From contig CP197396.1 of NCBI GenBank assembly GCA_052161885.1, forward strand, positions 5,146,001 to 5,210,000: 64,000 bases of DNA. The letters are read 5' to 3'. Source of the DNA: QKTW01 sp052161885 (GTDB lineage Bacteria > Bacteroidota > Bacteroidia > Chitinophagales > Chitinophagaceae). This document shows positions 60,785 through 64,000 of the stretch, in pieces (the stretch's first letter is position 1; every line of letters begins with the position of its first letter). The notes beneath the pieces were generated by a model, which worked only from the letters and a program-made list of their open reading frames with translations, ran no database searches and was not told the DNA's origin. The position numbers and the translations under genes are program-made.

Positions 60785-60826
60785 AACGCAGTCAGGGTTC
60801 AAAACCCTGACTGCGTTTTCTTTTTT
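60785..60826 (+). terminator. Terminator after fumC, 15-bp perfect stem
   Basis: AACGCAGTCAGGGTT (60785-60799) and its exact complement (60803-60817), then a T-rich run. It differs from the 39132 hairpin by paired, compensatory bases. Confidence 0.85.
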
Positions 60827-60996
60827 ATGGGCCGGGCAGTATTGGTGCTGTGGAGCTTTAGTGGCAGCCTGTCCTGCGCAAGTGCAGGATTGGCACCGTT
60901 CATGGCCAGGAATGCTATCAGACTTTTACCGACAGTAAAACTACCGTTACATCCCGGAAAATATTTTTACTTTTAGCCGAATAAAAGCAACCCGCT

Positions 60997-61371
60997 ATGT
61001 TTACAGCGTTAGATAATAAGATGGTAGGACAAAATATAGCCAAGCTGCGTCGTCATCGCGATATTAAAGCATCAGATATGGCCGGCAGGCTGGGTTTGGG
61101 CGAAGCTTCCTACACCAAATATGAACGTGGAGAAACAGCCATTACGCTTGATTTTCTTAACAAAGTGGCGGAACAGTTTGACGTAAATCCCAATGAATTT
61201 CTGAATGCAACACCTACGAATATTATTGAGAACATTCATGAATCACAGGTAAATCTTGTAACCACCAACCAGACGATCATTCACAACGATAAGCAGGATA
61301 AAATCATTGAAGCCATTTTAGAACAGAATAAAGCGCTTACCAAACTGCTGGAAAAGATGGCAGGCCAGTAA
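60997..61371 (+). CDS. XRE-family regulator
   Basis: A 124-aa protein. The N-terminal HTH (about 8-65) reads VGQNIAKLRRHRDIKASDMA, GRLGLGEASYTKYERGETAI, and LDFLNKVAEQFDVNPNEFLN. The C-terminal half is a charged coiled-coil-like helix (DKIIEAILEQNKALTKLLEKM) that likely forms dimers or tetramers. No target site is obvious. Single-gene unit with a terminator. Confidence 0.88.
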   Translation: MFTALDNKMVGQNIAKLRRHRDIKASDMAGRLGLGEASYTKYERGETAITLDFLNKVAEQFDVNPNEFLNATPTNIIENIHESQVNLVTTNQTIIHNDKQDKIIEAILEQNKALTKLLEKMAGQ

Positions 61372-61394
61372 GTACAGCCACATAACATCATTAC

Positions 61395-61424
61395 AGCGGC
61401 CACCTTTTCGGTGGTCGCTTTTAT
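61395..61424 (+). terminator. Terminator after the XRE gene
   Basis: AGCGGCCACC (61395-61404) pairs with GGTGGTCGCT (61410-61419) around TTTTC (one G-U pair), then a short T-run. Confidence 0.8.
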
Positions 61425-61494
61425 TTGATTTAACCTCCCGCACCAGTCCGGGCTTTTTACACCTTTCGGCATTGTAGTCCTTATTGTCCATACC

Positions 61495-61838
61495 TGATGC
61501 GGATGAGTTGTAGCTGAGTACGGGTAATTGGGTGTCACGTACGGATAAGCCGTAGCTGAGTACGGGTAATCGGAAGTTGAATACGGAAGAGTCGTAGCTG
61601 AGTACGGGTAATCGGGAGTTGAATACGGATAAACCGTAGATGAGTACGGATGATCGGGAGTTGAGTACAGAAGAGTCGTAGCTGAGTACGGGTAATCGGA
61701 AGTTGAATACGGAAGAGTCGTAGCTGAGTACGGGTAATCGGGAGTTGAATACGGATAAGCCGTAGCTGAGTACGTGTGATCGGGAGTTGATTACGGATAA
61801 GCCGTAGCTGAGTACGTGTGATCGGGAGTTGATTACAC
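61495..61838. repeat. Intergenic 21-bp-period tandem array
   Basis: Fifteen full 21-bp units from 61515 to 61829 with degenerate flanks. Two unit types alternate: TGAGTACGGGTAATCGGGAG and TGAATACGGATAAGCCGTAG (each plus one base), giving a 42-bp dimer. Blocks 61557-61682 and 61683-61808 are a further 126-bp repeat, with the first four units nearly identical. No spacer-like unique parts exist. The array lies in a 668-base gap between the XRE gene and the PKD lipoprotein gene. Confidence 0.95.
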
Positions 61839-62018
61839 AAATAGAGCCTGTGAGTCTGTTCAGTCGGCAGGGGGGGATTGTTTCTGCATACTTGTACTGT
61901 ACGTCCGGCGTGTTTATGGGAAGGACAGATGCCAGCTTCACCGGCCGGATCAATATTTAATCATTGAATTGTCACAGATTAATCCAATGGGCAAATATGT
62001 GATGTGTTTTGCTTAATT

Positions 62019-62033
62019 TACTTTAGTAAAGTA
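62019..62033. promoter_or_regulatory. Small inverted repeat before the PKD gene
   Basis: TACTTT and AAAGTA flank AGT, 6 bases before the ATG at 62040. It may be an operator, but the arms are short. Confidence 0.25.
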
Positions 62034-62039
62034 CATTTT

Positions 62040-62681
62040 ATGTCATTGTATAAACCATATCGTTTTTTATTCCTGGGGATGATGATAGCTCTTTTTTTTG
62101 CACTAGACAGCTGTAAGAAAGATACTGACAGTAATTCACTGAACCCGGATTTTTCCTGGTCGGGCAGTACACTTATAGGAGATACATTAGTTTTCCAATG
62201 CACGCTTCCGGGTAATTATGTATGGATATTCGGAGATGGCGATTCTTCCACAGAGGCGCAGCCTGCTCATCTATATCATAAGCCCGGAAAATATACAGTA
62301 TCACTCAAATTCAGCAGCGGTACGTTTCTGCAGACTGTTACAAAGACAGTTGCAATAACTGCCGGAACAGCACGTCTTGCCGGGACTTATAAATGGAGTG
62401 GGTATTTTCATTCCTGGGTTGGTGCAAGCTCTACCACCTATCCGCTGAACGACACTGTATTTTCTATTACTGCTCTTACTGATTCTACCATAGGGGTCTG
62501 GGGGGATTATCTTCGTTTTTACGGCTACTATCCCGATGATAAATATGAATTGTTCCTGCTGCATGATTGGCCTACGTATATGCTCGAATATCACTTTGAC
62601 ACAGACTCCGTCTATTTTATATACAATCCAACTACCAGTCTTGGTAGTGGCTGGTTAGAACATTATAGCACCAAAAGATAA
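62040..62681 (+). CDS. PKD-domain lipoprotein
   Basis: 213 aa. The ATG at 62040 gives a lipoprotein signal (FLFLGMMIALFFALDSCKK, Cys about 24). A PKD domain follows at about 35-110 (NPDFSWSGSTLIGDTL, the signature YVWIFGDGDSSTEAQPAHLY, GKYTVSLKFSSG). The C-terminal ~100 residues are an unknown beta-rich region (LAGTYKWSGYFHSW). It is likely surface-exposed. Confidence 0.8.
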   Translation: MSLYKPYRFLFLGMMIALFFALDSCKKDTDSNSLNPDFSWSGSTLIGDTLVFQCTLPGNYVWIFGDGDSSTEAQPAHLYHKPGKYTVSLKFSSGTFLQTVTKTVAITAGTARLAGTYKWSGYFHSWVGASSTTYPLNDTVFSITALTDSTIGVWGDYLRFYGYYPDDKYELFLLHDWPTYMLEYHFDTDSVYFIYNPTTSLGSGWLEHYSTKR

Positions 62682-62800
62682 TACGGCTTTTTTAAAACTT
62701 TGAAGGCGGTGCCAGGCAATTGAAACACAACTATATGAAATCAGGTGAATGGCTGAATAATACCATTACTGACGATCTCAGAAAGTAAATAGACTTGTTT

Positions 62801-63478
62801 ATGATAAAAGCTGTATTAACCGCGGTATGCGCAAGCCTGTTCCTTGCTTCCTGCACCAGCCCTACTCCGAAAAATAATATGGCGGTAAAAACAGGGGATA
62901 CTATTACTCGTAAAGACACTGCTGTTGCAGAACCTGTAAATACAAAACAACAGGTGTTTGATACAACGTTGACGCCATTTGCAGATACCAGCTATCAGCT
63001 GCATGTTCATATGGTTAATTGGGACAATCCCGATATCGTAGAAGAAGAAAACAATACTGCGGTAACTTTTCAACATGCGGTAAACGGAAATACACAACTG
63101 GTATTCCGCGATTCTTTCTATTGCATGCAACCAATGATAGAGGGTATGGATATGAATGATGATGGTGTGCCCGACCTGGCAATATTTTACAATACCGGTG
63201 CTCGTGCCAACCCAACTTATCATTTATACCTGTTGGATACTGCTGCGCGTAAGCTGCACTATGTAAAAGGTTTTGAAGAGTTACCGAATGCAGGCCTGGA
63301 CACATCAAATAATATCATTGCAAGCGTTGCTCTGGCAGGGCTTTCCAATTATAGCTTTTACAGGATCACTGCGCAAAACAAATTGGTGAACCTTGGGTAT
63401 TCATTTGAAGCAGACATCGAAGATTCCGGGAAGTATGATAAAGCCATCCGGCAGATCGTAAAACAATATGGGAAATAG
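62801..63478 (+). CDS. Hypothetical lipoprotein
   Basis: 225 aa with a lipoprotein signal (AVCASLFLASC, Cys about 18). A Thr/Asp-rich linker leads to an alternating-beta domain (TSYQLHVHMVNWDN, AVTFQHAVNGNTQLVF, and MDMNDDGVPDLAIFY, a Ca-binding-like DxNxDGxxD loop as in VCBS/FG-GAP repeats). It may bind calcium. Family not recognised. Its stop overlaps nothing and the next gene begins 77 bases later. Confidence 0.6.
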   Translation: MIKAVLTAVCASLFLASCTSPTPKNNMAVKTGDTITRKDTAVAEPVNTKQQVFDTTLTPFADTSYQLHVHMVNWDNPDIVEEENNTAVTFQHAVNGNTQLVFRDSFYCMQPMIEGMDMNDDGVPDLAIFYNTGARANPTYHLYLLDTAARKLHYVKGFEELPNAGLDTSNNIIASVALAGLSNYSFYRITAQNKLVNLGYSFEADIEDSGKYDKAIRQIVKQYGK

Positions 63479-63554
63479 GTTCGGTTCATATTGCAGTCAT
63501 ATTTTCAGCAATATTGGTGATTTATCTTTATCCAGAGAAAACAAAAAGAACCGA

Positions 63555-63977
63555 ATGAAATCATTATATCTTACGATAATAGTCGTTTTCCTGTCTATCG
63601 CTACATTTGCGCAGCAAAAGGCAAAGCAGGACCCTATTGATGCCGCACTTGATAAATGCCTGAGCAAGCCGGAGAATCAGAATACTGCAAGTACATGTAA
63701 TTGCACTTACGAAGCACTGGATAAATGGGACAAAAAGCTTAATGCCACCTATAAAACATTGCTGGCAAATCTGAAAGAGCCGGCGCGTACCAAACTGGTA
63801 GAAGCGCAGCGGGAATGGGTGAAATTTAAAGAGAAAGAAACTGAGCTGCTCAAGGCTACATATGGTAGTGCAAACGGTACTATGTGGCGCATTGTAAACG
63901 CAGACAAGTTCCTGGACCTTACCAGGTCAAGAGCTTTGGACCTGGAAGCATTACTGGACGTACTCGATGAGTTTTAA
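63555..63977 (+). CDS. LprI-like (DUF1311) secreted protein
   Basis: 140 aa with a signal peptide (LYLTIIVVFLSIATFAQ). The mature domain fits the lysozyme-inhibitor LprI N-terminal family: CLSKPENQNTASTCNCTYEA (Cys pairs), WDKKLNATYKTLL, and the signature LVEAQREWVKFKEKE. Members bind or inhibit lysozyme or have unknown periplasmic roles. The ATG at 63555 is chosen for the signal peptide. It is complete in the window. Confidence 0.8.
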   Translation: MKSLYLTIIVVFLSIATFAQQKAKQDPIDAALDKCLSKPENQNTASTCNCTYEALDKWDKKLNATYKTLLANLKEPARTKLVEAQREWVKFKEKETELLKATYGSANGTMWRIVNADKFLDLTRSRALDLEALLDVLDEF

Positions 63978-64000
63978 CAATAATATGTGAATGCTGCGAT

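Noticed and set aside
61495..61838. CRISPR array
   Set aside because: The repeats are directly adjacent with no unique spacers, and no cas gene is in the window.
61318..61953. 211-aa minus-strand ORF through the 21-bp array
   Set aside because: It exists because the unit is a multiple of three; it also runs into the XRE gene end. Several frames are open.

Overview
The window looks like a chromosomal segment of a Bacteroidota bacterium, most likely Chitinophagaceae or a near relative. The support is: two secreted proteins with C-terminal type IX secretion (T9SS) sorting domains; several promoters of the Bacteroidetes kind (-7 element TAnnTTTG, sometimes with a TTG/TTTG -33 element); families typical of the phylum (DUF4468, DUF1573, SusC-like/OMP_b-brl barrel, single-chain L-serine dehydratase, PadR plus multi-TM protein pair); and almost no strong Shine-Dalgarno sequences. 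Family assignments come from reading motifs by eye; no database search was run.

Layout. 1-5.9 kb: the 3' end of aconitase, a lipoprotein phosphoesterase, a DUF4468 protein and a large T9SS cargo protein built from five 339-bp tandem repeats plus a sixth diverged copy. 6-8.7 kb (minus strand): alpha/beta hydrolase, ECF sigma factor and membrane protein operon, then two small unknown genes. 8.8-15 kb: a PadR-controlled membrane protein, two disordered acidic proteins, dodecin, tcdA-TatD, a PspC-like protein, and trhO. 15-27.6 kb: TetR/DUF1348 operon with an operator, exbD-tonB, leucine dehydrogenase, a VWA lipoprotein, envelope proteins, a porin behind a DtxR/MntR-like palindrome, and recQ. 27.7-35.3 kb: deoxynucleoside kinase, folK, sppA, a fasciclin protein, sdaA with a possible coupled 49-aa ORF, and kdsA. 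35.3-44.9 kb: a 21-bp-period array, hydrolase, S9 peptidase, SIMPL protein, beta-barrel protein, DUF1573-ubiA-dapB operon, pepT and marC. 45-51 kb (minus): ribosomal genes rplK-rplA-rplJ-rplL, standing apart from rpoBC and secE-nusG, plus a TPR-like protein and mqo. 51-64 kb: a T9SS protein, cupin regulator, L-type lectin, ATP pyrophosphatase, outer-membrane receptor, a HARE-HTH/uracil-DNA-glycosylase-superfamily fusion, di-haem peroxidase, fumC, an XRE regulator, a second 21-bp-period array and three exported small proteins.

Much of the content is housekeeping: TCA-cycle enzymes (aconitase, mqo, fumC), cell-envelope and lysine synthesis (kdsA, dapB), folate and nucleotide metabolism, ribosomal proteins, and energy transduction to the outer membrane. 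I see no phage, transposase, CRISPR array, rRNA or tRNA. The least ordinary items are the HARE-HTH/glycosylase fusion, the two intergenic arrays that share an exact 21-bp period but not their sequence, the metal-box-like palindrome in front of the porin, the isolated rplKAJL cluster, and a family of CGCAAAG-rich inverted repeats between genes.
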